A stretch of DNA of 64,000 bases from Pseudomonas entomophila (GTDB taxonomy: Bacteria > Pseudomonadota > Gammaproteobacteria > Pseudomonadales > Pseudomonadaceae). Made by a program: the position numbers and the translations under genes. The number at the start of each line of letters is the position of its first letter. The stretch's first letter is position 1. Where the stretch lies: the NCBI RefSeq assembly GCF_013523165.1, contig NZ_JAAMQI010000006.1, forward strand, positions 124,001-188,000, in the 5' to 3' direction. Shown piece by piece: positions 9,733 to 18,358 of this stretch. The notes under the pieces were generated by a model. The model was not told the DNA's origin. It made no database searches and saw only the letters and a program-made list of their open reading frames with translations.

Positions 9733-10856
9733 TGCAACTGGCTTTCGTACTCTACAAATACTTCCCCTTCGGCGGGTTGCAGCGTGATTTCATGCGCATC
9801 GCCCTGGAGTGCCAGGCACGGGGTCATCAGATCCGCGTGTACACCCTGATCTGGGAAGGCGACGTGCCGCCCGGCTTCGAGGTGAACGTGGCCCCGGTCA
9901 AGGCGCTGTTCAACCATCGGCGCAATGAAAAGCTCAGCGCGTGGATGGCCGCGGACCTGGCGCGTCGCCCGGTCGATCGTCTGATCGGCTTCAACAAGAT
10001 GCCGGGCCTGGACGTCTACTACGCCGCCGACGGCTGTTTCGAAGACAAGGCGCAGACGCTGCGCGGCGGGCTGTACCGGCGCTGGGGCCGTTACCGACAC
10101 TTCGCCGACTACGAGCGTGCGGTGTTCGGGCGCGAGGCGAACACCGAGATCCTGATGATCTCCGAGGTGCAGCAACCGCTGTTCGTCAAACACTACGGCA
10201 CGCCGGCCGAGCGCTTCCATCTGTTGCCGCCGGGCATCTCGCCGGACCGTCGCCGCCCGGCCGACGCCGCGTCCATCCGCGCGCAGTTTCGCCGTGAATT
10301 CAAGCTGGCCGACGATGACCTGCTGCTGGTGCAGATCGGCTCGGGCTTCAAGACCAAGGGTGTGGACCGCAGCCTCAAGGCACTCGCCGCGTTGCCTCCG
10401 GCGTTGCGCAAGCGCACCCGGCTGATGGTGATCGGCCAGGACGACCCCAAGGTCTTCCAGTTGCAGAGCACCGCGCTGGGCCTGGGCGAACACGTGCAGT
10501 TCCTCAAGGGGCGCAGCGACATCCCGCGCTTCCTGCTGGGCGCCGACCTGCTGATCCACCCGGCCTACAACGAGAACACCGGCACGGTGCTGCTGGAAGC
10601 GCTGGTCGCCGGCCTGCCGGTGCTGGTCTCCAAGGTCTGTGGCTATGCCCATTACATCGCCGAAGCCGACAGTGGCCAGGTGCTGGACGAGCCGTTCGCG
10701 CAAGCGCAGCTCGACGCGTGCCTGCGCCGGATGCTCGAAGACGACGCCGCGCGTGCCCAGTGGTCGTGCAATGGCGTGGCCTTCGCCGACAGCGCCGACC
10801 TCTACAGCATGCCGCAGCGCGCCGCCGACGTGATCCTCGGGCAGGAGACTCCATGA
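9732..10856 (+). CDS. waaG: LPS core glucosyltransferase (GT4)
   Basis: Adds the first hexose after the heptose region of the LPS core (in P. aeruginosa a GalN-type residue). The 374-residue protein has a GT-B fold: an N-terminal acceptor domain (MQLAFVLYKYFPFGGLQRD) and a C-terminal donor domain with the EALVAGLPVLVSKVCGYAHYI region, whose E-x7-E-like site binds the nucleotide sugar. The ATG lies inside the waaC stop (TGATG), so that start rather than any upstream codon is chosen. It overlaps waaP by 4 bp. Confidence 0.96.
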   Translation: MQLAFVLYKYFPFGGLQRDFMRIALECQARGHQIRVYTLIWEGDVPPGFEVNVAPVKALFNHRRNEKLSAWMAADLARRPVDRLIGFNKMPGLDVYYAADGCFEDKAQTLRGGLYRRWGRYRHFADYERAVFGREANTEILMISEVQQPLFVKHYGTPAERFHLLPPGISPDRRRPADAASIRAQFRREFKLADDDLLLVQIGSGFKTKGVDRSLKALAALPPALRKRTRLMVIGQDDPKVFQLQSTALGLGEHVQFLKGRSDIPRFLLGADLLIHPAYNENTGTVLLEALVAGLPVLVSKVCGYAHYIAEADSGQVLDEPFAQAQLDACLRRMLEDDAARAQWSCNGVAFADSADLYSMPQRAADVILGQETP

Positions 10857-11659
10857 AACTGATACTGGCCGAACCCTTCGCGCGCCTGTGGGCCGGACGC
10901 GACCCCTTCGAGGCGGTCGAGGGCCTGCAAGGCGTGGTCTACCGGGAGCTGGAGGCGCGCCGCACGCTGCGCACCGAGGTCGATGGCAAGGGCTACTTCG
11001 TCAAGATCCACCGGGGCATCGGCTGGGGCGAGATCGCCAAGAACCTGCTCAGCGCCAAGCTGCCGGTGCTCGGCGCCGGTCAGGAATGGCGCGCGCTCGA
11101 ACGCCTGCACCAGGCCGGCGTGCCGACCATGACCGCCGTGGCGTATGGCGAGCGCGGCGACAACCCGGCGACCCAGCATTCGTTCATCGTCACCGAAGAG
11201 CTGGCGCCGACCGTCAGCCTCGAAGACTACAGCCTCGACTGGGTGCGCCAGCCGCCCGAGCCCCGGCTCAAGCGTGCGCTGATCGCCGAAGTCGCGCGCA
11301 TGACCGGCACCATGCACCGGGCTGGGGTCAACCATCGTGACTGCTACATCTGCCATTTCCTGCTGCACACCGAGCGCCCGGTGACCGCCGACGACCTGAA
11401 GCTGTCGCTCATCGACCTGCACCGGGCCCAGACCCGCACCGCCACGCCACGGCGCTGGCGCGACAAGGACCTGGCCGGGCTGTACTTCTCGGCCCTGGAC
11501 ATCGGCCTGACCCGCCGTGACCTGCTGCGCTTTCTCAAGGGCTACTTCCGTGCGCCGCTGCGCACGATCCTGGCCGAAGAGGCCACCTTGCTCGCCGCCC
11601 TGCGCGGCAAGGCGGACAAGCTCTATGCCCGCAAGCAGCGCTACGGGGACGCCCTCTGA
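10853..11659 (+). CDS. waaP: LPS core heptose(I) kinase
   Basis: Phosphorylates heptose I of the inner core, a step needed for outer-membrane stability and described as essential in P. aeruginosa. The 268-residue length equals the P. aeruginosa enzyme. It has a eukaryotic-kinase-like fold with the catalytic loop HRDCYICHF (D163) and a following SLIDLHRA metal-binding motif. The ATG overlaps the end of waaG (ATGA). The next three genes are related kinases, so the operon is specialised for core phosphorylation. Confidence 0.96.
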   Translation: MKLILAEPFARLWAGRDPFEAVEGLQGVVYRELEARRTLRTEVDGKGYFVKIHRGIGWGEIAKNLLSAKLPVLGAGQEWRALERLHQAGVPTMTAVAYGERGDNPATQHSFIVTEELAPTVSLEDYSLDWVRQPPEPRLKRALIAEVARMTGTMHRAGVNHRDCYICHFLLHTERPVTADDLKLSLIDLHRAQTRTATPRRWRDKDLAGLYFSALDIGLTRRDLLRFLKGYFRAPLRTILAEEATLLAALRGKADKLYARKQRYGDAL

Positions 11660-12393
11660 TGGCTGGCTGGACACTGGCGCCGGACTACCAGCACCTGGCA
11701 GGCGACTTCGGCAGCCTCGACGCGGTGTTCGCCTTGCAAGGCGAGCGCCTGACCCGCGATCCACTGAGCGAAGTGGTCCGCGTCCAGCGCGAGGGGGTCA
11801 ACTATTACGTCAAGCGCTACACCGGAGCGGGTAAAGGCCTGCGCCGCTACCTGGGCCGCCCGCGGATCAAGGCCGAGTGGCAGAACCTCAAGCAGTTCGC
11901 CAAGTGGCGCATCCCGACCGCCGAGGTGGTCGCCTGGGGGCTGGAGCGCCATGGCCTGGCCTTCGGCCGTGGAGCGATGATCACCCGCGAGCTGCCACGC
12001 ACCGAAGACCTGTCGGTGCTGGCCGAGCGCAACGACCCACGCCTGGCCGACCGCGCCTGGGTGGCGCATGTCAGCGAACAGCTGGCACGGCACACCCGGG
12101 TCATGCACCAGCATCACTTCACGCACAACGACCTGAAGTGGCGCAACCTGCTGGTCGATGACCAGGCCACGGTGTATTTCATCGATTGCCCGACCGGCGA
12201 TTTCTGGCGCGGCTTCATGCTGCGCCACCGGCTCATCAAGGACCTGGCGTGCCTGGACAAGGTCGCCAAATACCATCTTTCAGCCACGCAGCGACTGCGG
12301 TTCTACCTGCGCTACCGCGGGCATGCCCGCCTCAGTGCGGCAGACAAGCGCCGAGTGCGTCAGGTCGTGGCCTTCTTCGAGGGGCGGGAATGA
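11659..12393 (+). CDS. LPS core kinase-like protein (InaA/WaaP superfamily)
   Basis: 244 residues with a small kinase fold: glycine-rich start replaced by YYVKRYTGAGKG (probable ATP lysine), catalytic loop HHFTHNDLKWRNLL near residue 155, then YFIDCPTGDFW in place of DFG. It corresponds by position to the second kinase-like gene after waaP in P. aeruginosa (around PA5008). It is likely to phosphorylate a core heptose, but the exact position is inferred. Its start overlaps the waaP stop by one base and its end overlaps the next gene by 4 bp. Confidence 0.88.
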   Translation: MAGWTLAPDYQHLAGDFGSLDAVFALQGERLTRDPLSEVVRVQREGVNYYVKRYTGAGKGLRRYLGRPRIKAEWQNLKQFAKWRIPTAEVVAWGLERHGLAFGRGAMITRELPRTEDLSVLAERNDPRLADRAWVAHVSEQLARHTRVMHQHHFTHNDLKWRNLLVDDQATVYFIDCPTGDFWRGFMLRHRLIKDLACLDKVAKYHLSATQRLRFYLRYRGHARLSAADKRRVRQVVAFFEGRE

Positions 12394-13142
12394 CCGACTA
12401 CCTGGCCGATGCCGAACGTGCGCTGCTGCAGCGCCATGGCCTGGACGATTTCGACGCGCTCTGGTCGCTGCAGCTGGAGGCCGTCGACGAACCCAACACC
12501 GGGCGCGGCGGCTGGAGCAGCGTCTATCGCCTGGAGCTGGAGGGCAAGGGCTACTACCTCAAGCGCCAGAGCAATTACCTGACGCACACCCTGCACCGCC
12601 CGTTCGGCGAGCCGACCTTCGCCCGCGAGTTTCGCAACATCGCGCGCTACCAGGCGCTCGGCATCCCGGCCTTGCAGGCGGTGTTCTACGGCCAGCGCAC
12701 GGTGAGTGGCGAGCGCCGCGCCCTGTTGATGACCCGCGCGCTGGACGAGTGGACCGACCTGGATCACCTGCTCGAGCAGTGGCCGCAGCTCGACGTCGCA
12801 CAGCGCCAGGGGATCCTGCAGGCCTGCGGCCGACTGGCGCGCACGCTGCATGCGGCGGGCCAGGTGCATGGCTGCTTCTACCCCAAGCACCTCTTCCTGC
12901 GCGCGCGCAGCGATGGCTGGCAGGCCCAGTTGATCGACCTGGAAAAGACCCGGCCGCTGCTGTTCGGCCTGCGCGACCGGCTCAGGGACCTGGAGCCGTT
13001 GCTGCGTCGGGCGCCGATCTGGACCGAATCGGACCGGCAAACCCTGTTGTCGAGCTACCTCGAGCAGGCACCTGACAGCGCGTTGGTCGAGACGTGGCAA
13101 ACACGGCTGATGCAGCGGCGACGCCACAAGGAGACGCGTTGA
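12390..13142 (+). CDS. LPS core kinase-like protein with altered catalytic loop
   Basis: 250 residues, start MTDYLADAERALLQRHG. The fold is of the WaaP/InaA type: KGYYLKRQSNYLTH supplies the probable ATP lysine, and QLIDLEKTRP the metal-binding segment. The catalytic loop reads VHGCFYPKHLFL, so the usual HxD/HGD aspartate is replaced. This is typical of the PA5007 subgroup; it may be a divergent kinase or a non-catalytic partner. The ATG overlaps the previous stop (ATGA), and I chose it over in-frame upstream starts that would run deep into that gene. Confidence 0.87.
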   Translation: MTDYLADAERALLQRHGLDDFDALWSLQLEAVDEPNTGRGGWSSVYRLELEGKGYYLKRQSNYLTHTLHRPFGEPTFAREFRNIARYQALGIPALQAVFYGQRTVSGERRALLMTRALDEWTDLDHLLEQWPQLDVAQRQGILQACGRLARTLHAAGQVHGCFYPKHLFLRARSDGWQAQLIDLEKTRPLLFGLRDRLRDLEPLLRRAPIWTESDRQTLLSSYLEQAPDSALVETWQTRLMQRRRHKETR

Positions 13143-14584
13143 TGCGGTTGTCTGAACTGAAACAAGCGGGCCGGACCCCCACGGTGCCGCTGTCGATCCC
13201 CCTGGCCGATGCAGCAGGCAGCGCCGAGCTGCAACTGCTGAGCCTGCTGCGGGTGCTGCCTGGTCAGCGCTACGTCGGCGCCGGCATCTGGCGTGGCCGC
13301 ACGGTCTTGGCCAAGCTGCTGGTCGGCCCGAGCGCGGCGCGGCATTTCCAGCGTGAACTGGACGGGGTACGGCTGCTCGCCGCCCAAGGGCTGGACACGC
13401 CACGGTTGCTGGCCGATGGGCTGACCGAAGGCGAGGGTGGCTGGCTGCTGTTCGATTACCTGGAACAGGCCCACAGCCTGGGCGATGCCTGGGCCGAGGT
13501 CGAAGCACGGCCCGCTCTGGACGATGCGCAGCAGGACGTGCTGGGACAAGCCTTGGGCGCCGTGGCCAAGCTGCATGCCAAAGGGCTCTGGCAGGAGGAC
13601 CTGCACCTGGACAACCTGCTGCGCCAGGGCGATACGCTGTACCTCATCGACGGTGCCGGCATCAAGGCCGAGACCCCAGGGCAACCCCTGTCGCGTCAAC
13701 GCGTGCTGGAAAACCTCGGGGTGTTCTTCGCCCAGTTGCCCCAACGCCTGGAGCCGTACACCGAGGAACTGCTGGTGCATTACCTGCTGGCCAATGCCGA
13801 GCATGCGCTGCCGCTGGAAGCCTTGCAGAAGCAGGTGGACAAGGTGCGTGCCTGGCGTTTGAAGGACTACCTGGACAAGGCCGGACGCGACTGCACGCTG
13901 TTCAGCGTCGAGCGCAGCCTGTCCGGTCTGCAGGCCGTGCAACGTGATCGTGCGCCTGTGTTGCTGCCGGTGCTGGCGCAGGCCGACGCGCTCATCGAGC
14001 GCGGGCACCTGTACAAGACCGGCGGCGCTGCCAGCGTGGCACGGGTCGAGAGCGGCGGGGTCACCCTGGTGCTCAAGCGTTACAACATCAAGGACGTGGC
14101 GCACTGGCTCAAGCGCTTCTGGCGCCCGAGCCGCGCCTGGCATTCCTGGATCGAAGGGCAGCGCCTGACCTTCCTCGAGATCCCCACGCCCCGTCCGCTG
14201 GCCGTGCTCGAGCACCGCGTGCTGGGCCTGCGGCAACGCGCCTACCTGGTGACCGAGTATGCCGACGGCCCCGACCTGATCGCCTGCTTTGCCCCCTACG
14301 TCGACAGTGGCGAGGCGCCCGAGGCGCACGTGCAGGCGCTGGTCGAGCTGATGCAGCGGCTGATCCAGGCACGGATCAGCCATGGCGACCTGAAAGGCCA
14401 CAACCTGTTCTGGCAGGACGGACGCTGGTCGTTGATCGACCTGGACGCCATGTGCCAGCACACGACGCAGCGCAGCTTCGCCGCCGCCCAGGCCCGCGAC
14501 CGCGCCCGGCTGCTGCGCAACTGGCCGGCCGACAGCGCACTGTACCAGCGTCTGGATCAGGTGCTGCCGCGCGCAGGCTCGTAG
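13142..14584 (+). CDS. Double-domain LPS core kinase-like protein
   Basis: 480 residues holding two kinase-like domains in tandem. Domain 1 (about 1-235) has the loop WQEDLHLDNLL (D153) and YLIDGAGI; domain 2 (about 236-480) has SHGDLKGHNLFW (D416) and SLIDLDAM. Both keep catalytic aspartates, so two activities or one active and one scaffold domain are possible. It matches the PA5006-type gene downstream of waaP. The start overlaps the previous gene by one base. Its last 28 bp overlap the convergent 999-residue gene. The carbamoyltransferase and glycosyltransferase genes that follow here in P. aeruginosa are absent. Confidence 0.88.
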   Translation: MRLSELKQAGRTPTVPLSIPLADAAGSAELQLLSLLRVLPGQRYVGAGIWRGRTVLAKLLVGPSAARHFQRELDGVRLLAAQGLDTPRLLADGLTEGEGGWLLFDYLEQAHSLGDAWAEVEARPALDDAQQDVLGQALGAVAKLHAKGLWQEDLHLDNLLRQGDTLYLIDGAGIKAETPGQPLSRQRVLENLGVFFAQLPQRLEPYTEELLVHYLLANAEHALPLEALQKQVDKVRAWRLKDYLDKAGRDCTLFSVERSLSGLQAVQRDRAPVLLPVLAQADALIERGHLYKTGGAASVARVESGGVTLVLKRYNIKDVAHWLKRFWRPSRAWHSWIEGQRLTFLEIPTPRPLAVLEHRVLGLRQRAYLVTEYADGPDLIACFAPYVDSGEAPEAHVQALVELMQRLIQARISHGDLKGHNLFWQDGRWSLIDLDAMCQHTTQRSFAAAQARDRARLLRNWPADSALYQRLDQVLPRAGS

Positions 14585-17556
14585 TCTGCGGGCAGGTCCA
14601 GCCAATCGCTGCTGCGCCCTGTCTGGTGCGCGCGAAGGTGCCAGGTCGCGTCCTGCCAGCGCAACACGGCCCAGGCTTGCATGGTGTTCTTGAGCGCGGC
14701 CGGGATCAGCAGGTGGTAGTGATCGGGCAGCAGGTGCCGACGCACAGAGAGCGCGCACGGACCTGCCTGCAGGTACAGCCCGCGCTCGGCCTGGTAGAGC
14801 CCGACGACACCCGGCACCGCTTTGGCGTCGGACGGTCTGTCGACGGCGCAGGTCTCGAACAGGGTGGGCAAGTCCGGCAGACCGTCATGCCAGAGAATCG
14901 GGGAGTCGATCACCCAATCGCCATCTGTCAGGCGCTTGATCGGCAGCTTGGTATAGGCCTCTGGCAATTGCGGATCGACTGCACGCCAGCGGCGTCCATC
15001 GAAGATCACTTGGTAGAACCGCCCGGCGGCGTCCTGGATGTAATGTTGCGTCGCTCCTGGATAGGACGAGGATTTCTCGTAGACCCCCTCGCCGTAGATA
15101 CCGTCCAGTCGATAACGCAGTCGCTCCACATTGGGCGTGACCTGGTAGTGGTTGGGCAGGGTGGCCGTGGGATTGGCGGGTATCCGGCGAACCGCTCGAC
15201 GCGTGAGCGATGAACCGGCGATGCTACCGGCGCCGTCGGCCAAGTGCGAAAGCGATTCGAACAGTTGAATGGTCGCGCCATGGTGATCGCCTTCGTCGAG
15301 TGACTCCAGACCGTCTAGCGCCGCGATCGCTGCGCGAGCGAACGCCAGAGGGACCAGGATGCGATGCGGCAGTACCAGGCTGACCAGGTCGAGCAGCAGC
15401 CAGACGGTGTGCAGGATCGTTTCGCCAAGCAGTTCCTGACGGGTCGTGCTGCCGGCATCGACTTTTTCCAGCAAGGCATGGACGTCCGCCTGATAACAGG
15501 CGTCGAACAGGTGGCCTTGGACGATCGGACGCTCGAGGTTCGATCCCAGGCGGCCTTTGAGCAGCAGTGTCTCGACCTCCCGCGCGGGAAGTAAAGGCAG
15601 ACGTTCTTTGATGTAGTCGCGCAGTGCGGCGCTGCTGCGAAGCTCGCGCAGCAATTGGCGGGCGTTGCGATAGTGCCGCCAGGGTCGCCGATCGGGCGCG
15701 TCGGGGGCATATAGCAAGAAATAGGTCAGCTGGGGCCGCTCGGCGGTGATCAGCAGCACGCCCTGCACCGTGTGTTGCTTGATCAGCAATTGATGCACAT
15801 TGACGCTACCGTCCTCGAGGCGGGGCCGCTGGCGGCTGTCGGGGTAGTCCAGCACACAGCTGGCCCAGGCGTAGCCTTGACCCGGCCATGTCGTCAGGTA
15901 GTGGCCTGCATAGAGCGCCTTGACCGCCTCGGCGCGCATGCGGGCCTGGTTGAGGCGTCCATGTGCGCGTCGTCGCCACTGACCCGCATCGGACTCGATC
16001 AGGTGTTTACGCAAAAAGGTGGCATAGCCTGCGCCAGCATTGAGCTCATGGACCACTCGCCTGATCAGTGACGCATCCAGGCCATCCGGCGCAGCGCTGC
16101 CGTCGACCCGGTGCACGCGAGCGGTCAGCCAGTAGTCGACGTCGAACCAGCCGATGTTGAGCAGGGCCAGCTCTTCGAGTGTGTAGGTGACCGTCACCAG
16201 TTCGACGGCGTCGCCCACCTGCGGTCGGCTGGCGACCGGGATATAGCTGCTGGGCAGTAGCGGGTTGAACAGCGGACCGGTTTGCCGTGCCAGGGTGGTG
16301 GTCAAGCGCAGCTCATCCAGCGACACGTCCAGACCGGTGGCATGATGGAGACGTTCGTGCAGACGCTCACGTGTCCAGCCCAGCAGGGTATGGCGTGAAG
16401 CGAACTGCTCCAGGGTGAGCAGGCCCGGTGCACCCGCTTGCTCGATCGCGACCGCCAGCCCCTGCAAGGTTTGCATGATGTGCGTCAGCGCCTGCTGAGG
16501 AGCCTGGCGCAACCACGCCGGCAGGAATTTCTCGAGCAACAAGGCATAGCGGGTCGCCAGCGCTCCACGGCTGTCGATGTCGTCTGCCACACGCAGCGCG
16601 CTCATGAGATGGGTATCGAACGCAGGGACGTCGCGTTGCAGGCCGCTGCGCCAGGCTTCTTGCCAGGCCAGCATGAACCGGCGGCGCTGAGCGTCACGCA
16701 AGGCCTCCACTTGGGCTTCGACCATGTCCTCGGTATACCAGTCGTAACGCAAGCGCGAGGCTTGGCGCATGCGCTGCTGCGCAGGGCTCGCCATCAGCGC
16801 CAGCAAGGGCGCACTCTGGAGGGGGTCCTCGAGTCGCTCGCACAGCTCCTGGTGCAGCTCGGTCAGGCTCGAGAAGGCCTCTATGCCATGCGACAGGCTG
16901 CATAGCAGGGCCACGCCCGTGGCCTCGTGGGGTTCCAGCCACTGCCCTTCAGGGCCGCTCTGCACCAGCACCAAGGTGCCAGGCAGGTGCTGGCGCCAGT
17001 TGGGGTGGGTGCCTTCGAGCAGCGGTTTGTAGACCTGGGGGCGCTCTGCGGCAGGCAGGTGCTGACGTTGCCAGGCCTGAGGAAACTCCACGCAAAGGCG
17101 CAGCAGGCGCTCATGAACGGCCTCGAGTGTTTCATCGGCCCGGCGCAGGCGCAGTTCGGTGTCCAGTTGCTCACGGCGCAACGAGGCCAACCGCGTCTGG
17201 CGCGTCAGGCCACGGGCATCACGCTCGGTCCAGAAATCGGCGCATCGGGTGTACCAGGCTTGCCGTACCTGTTGGCAGAACGCCTCGACACGTTCGGCGA
17301 AGTCCGTCGGCAGCGGGAGGGTAGCGTCGCCGACGTGACCGACCGGTGGAGCCGTGAACCGTGTGCCGTGCAGCAAGCGCCGGCCCACCTGATCGAGCAG
17401 GGTGTAGCCTTCCAGGCGCAGATGATGCGCACGCAGATCGGGGCTCTCCAGCCATTGCGCGAGGTGCTGGTTCAGGCTTTGCTCGATACCGGCGGGCAAC
17501 GACAGCAACTGCTTCAGTTGCCGGTCCAACGCTTCGAGTTGTTGCAAGGGGGTCAT
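14557..17556 (-). CDS. Large toxin-like protein of unknown function (DUF6543/dermonecrotic-toxin type suspected)
   Basis: 999 residues, start MTPLQQLEALDRQLKQLL with a GGAG site 8 bp upstream. I see no signal peptide. The chain is mostly charged helical sequence with one hydrophobic stretch near residues 710-745 (LLDLVSLVLPHRILVPLA) that could insert in a membrane. Overall pattern and size resemble the very large Pseudomonas proteins annotated with a DUF6543 'dermonecrotic toxin' domain; I cannot name a catalytic motif. It is convergent with the LPS operon and overlaps its last gene by 28 bp. It appears single, without a clear immunity gene or secretion partner. Function unknown; a secreted effector is one guess. 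Confidence 0.7.
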   Translation of the reverse strand: MTPLQQLEALDRQLKQLLSLPAGIEQSLNQHLAQWLESPDLRAHHLRLEGYTLLDQVGRRLLHGTRFTAPPVGHVGDATLPLPTDFAERVEAFCQQVRQAWYTRCADFWTERDARGLTRQTRLASLRREQLDTELRLRRADETLEAVHERLLRLCVEFPQAWQRQHLPAAERPQVYKPLLEGTHPNWRQHLPGTLVLVQSGPEGQWLEPHEATGVALLCSLSHGIEAFSSLTELHQELCERLEDPLQSAPLLALMASPAQQRMRQASRLRYDWYTEDMVEAQVEALRDAQRRRFMLAWQEAWRSGLQRDVPAFDTHLMSALRVADDIDSRGALATRYALLLEKFLPAWLRQAPQQALTHIMQTLQGLAVAIEQAGAPGLLTLEQFASRHTLLGWTRERLHERLHHATGLDVSLDELRLTTTLARQTGPLFNPLLPSSYIPVASRPQVGDAVELVTVTYTLEELALLNIGWFDVDYWLTARVHRVDGSAAPDGLDASLIRRVVHELNAGAGYATFLRKHLIESDAGQWRRRAHGRLNQARMRAEAVKALYAGHYLTTWPGQGYAWASCVLDYPDSRQRPRLEDGSVNVHQLLIKQHTVQGVLLITAERPQLTYFLLYAPDAPDRRPWRHYRNARQLLRELRSSAALRDYIKERLPLLPAREVETLLLKGRLGSNLERPIVQGHLFDACYQADVHALLEKVDAGSTTRQELLGETILHTVWLLLDLVSLVLPHRILVPLAFARAAIAALDGLESLDEGDHHGATIQLFESLSHLADGAGSIAGSSLTRRAVRRIPANPTATLPNHYQVTPNVERLRYRLDGIYGEGVYEKSSSYPGATQHYIQDAAGRFYQVIFDGRRWRAVDPQLPEAYTKLPIKRLTDGDWVIDSPILWHDGLPDLPTLFETCAVDRPSDAKAVPGVVGLYQAERGLYLQAGPCALSVRRHLLPDHYHLLIPAALKNTMQAWAVLRWQDATWHLRAHQTGRSSDWLDLPADYEPARGST

Positions 17557-17641
17557 GGCCAGGCTCCTTCGAAAAGAGCGCCGATGCTGACCGAACCTAG
17601 AAACCGTCAGACGACAGACATGTACCGCCGCTGCACGGCAG

Positions 17642-18358
17642 CTACAACGAGCGGCGGGTGGCCTGGCGATGACGCCAGCGCGACAGGCGCTGTTGGAGCT
17701 GTGCAGGACTGTCGAGCTGTTGTCGGCGCGCCTGGCTGAACAGGATCAGCGCCAGTTCGGCGGTCACCTGTGCGTCGGCGCTGGCCTGGTGCCGTTCCTG
17801 GACCTGCAGGCCGAACCGTGCGACCCAGTCGTCCAGGCCGGCTTCGCGCAGGACCGTGTCGGGGTTGAGCATGGGCGCCAGTTCGGCCACGTCCAGGAAC
17901 GGGTGGGCGAGGCGGTAGCCCAAGGCGTCTTTCAAGGCGCGCGCCAGCATGCGCTGGTCGAACGGTGCGTGGAAGGCCAGCACGGGGCTGTCGCCGATGA
18001 ACGCGAGCAGGTCGAGCAGCGCCTCGCAGGGCTCGCTGCCTGCGGCCAGGGCGGTGGGGCCCAGCCCATGGAGGAGCACGCTGGAGGTGGTCTTCTGGCC
18101 TGGCCGGCACAAGGTGCGCTCGAACTGCTGACCCAGGTCGATGGCACCGTCCTCGATGACCACCGCACCGATGGACAGCACCTGATCGCGCTGCGTGTTC
18201 AGGCCGCTGGTTTCCAGGTCGAGCACCACCCAGCGCTGCTCGCGCAGGCTGTGCGTGCCCAGTGGTCGGGCGCTCGGCAAGGTGGCCAGCCGTCGCTGCA
18301 CGGGTTCTGCCAGGGCCAATGGACGAGGGCGCAGCCAGCCCAGCAGGTCGAAGCTCAC
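17642..18358 (-). CDS. DEDDh 3'-5' exonuclease (DnaQ-like)
   Basis: 238 residues. Exonuclease motifs are present: ExoI VVLDLETSGL (D47, E49), ExoII around HAPFDQRML, and ExoIII HQASADAQVTAEL with H and D in the DEDDh arrangement. The protein resembles the proofreading subunit of DNA polymerase III but is a stand-alone homologue (PA3232-like). It overlaps the upstream cNMP/CBS/nucleotidyltransferase gene by 4 bp; this pair is conserved in pseudomonads. Substrate (DNA or a small nucleotide) is not known. Confidence 0.88.
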   Translation of the reverse strand: MSFDLLGWLRPRPLALAEPVQRRLATLPSARPLGTHSLREQRWVVLDLETSGLNTQRDQVLSIGAVVIEDGAIDLGQQFERTLCRPGQKTTSSVLLHGLGPTALAAGSEPCEALLDLLAFIGDSPVLAFHAPFDQRMLARALKDALGYRLAHPFLDVAELAPMLNPDTVLREAGLDDWVARFGLQVQERHQASADAQVTAELALILFSQARRQQLDSPAQLQQRLSRWRHRQATRRSL

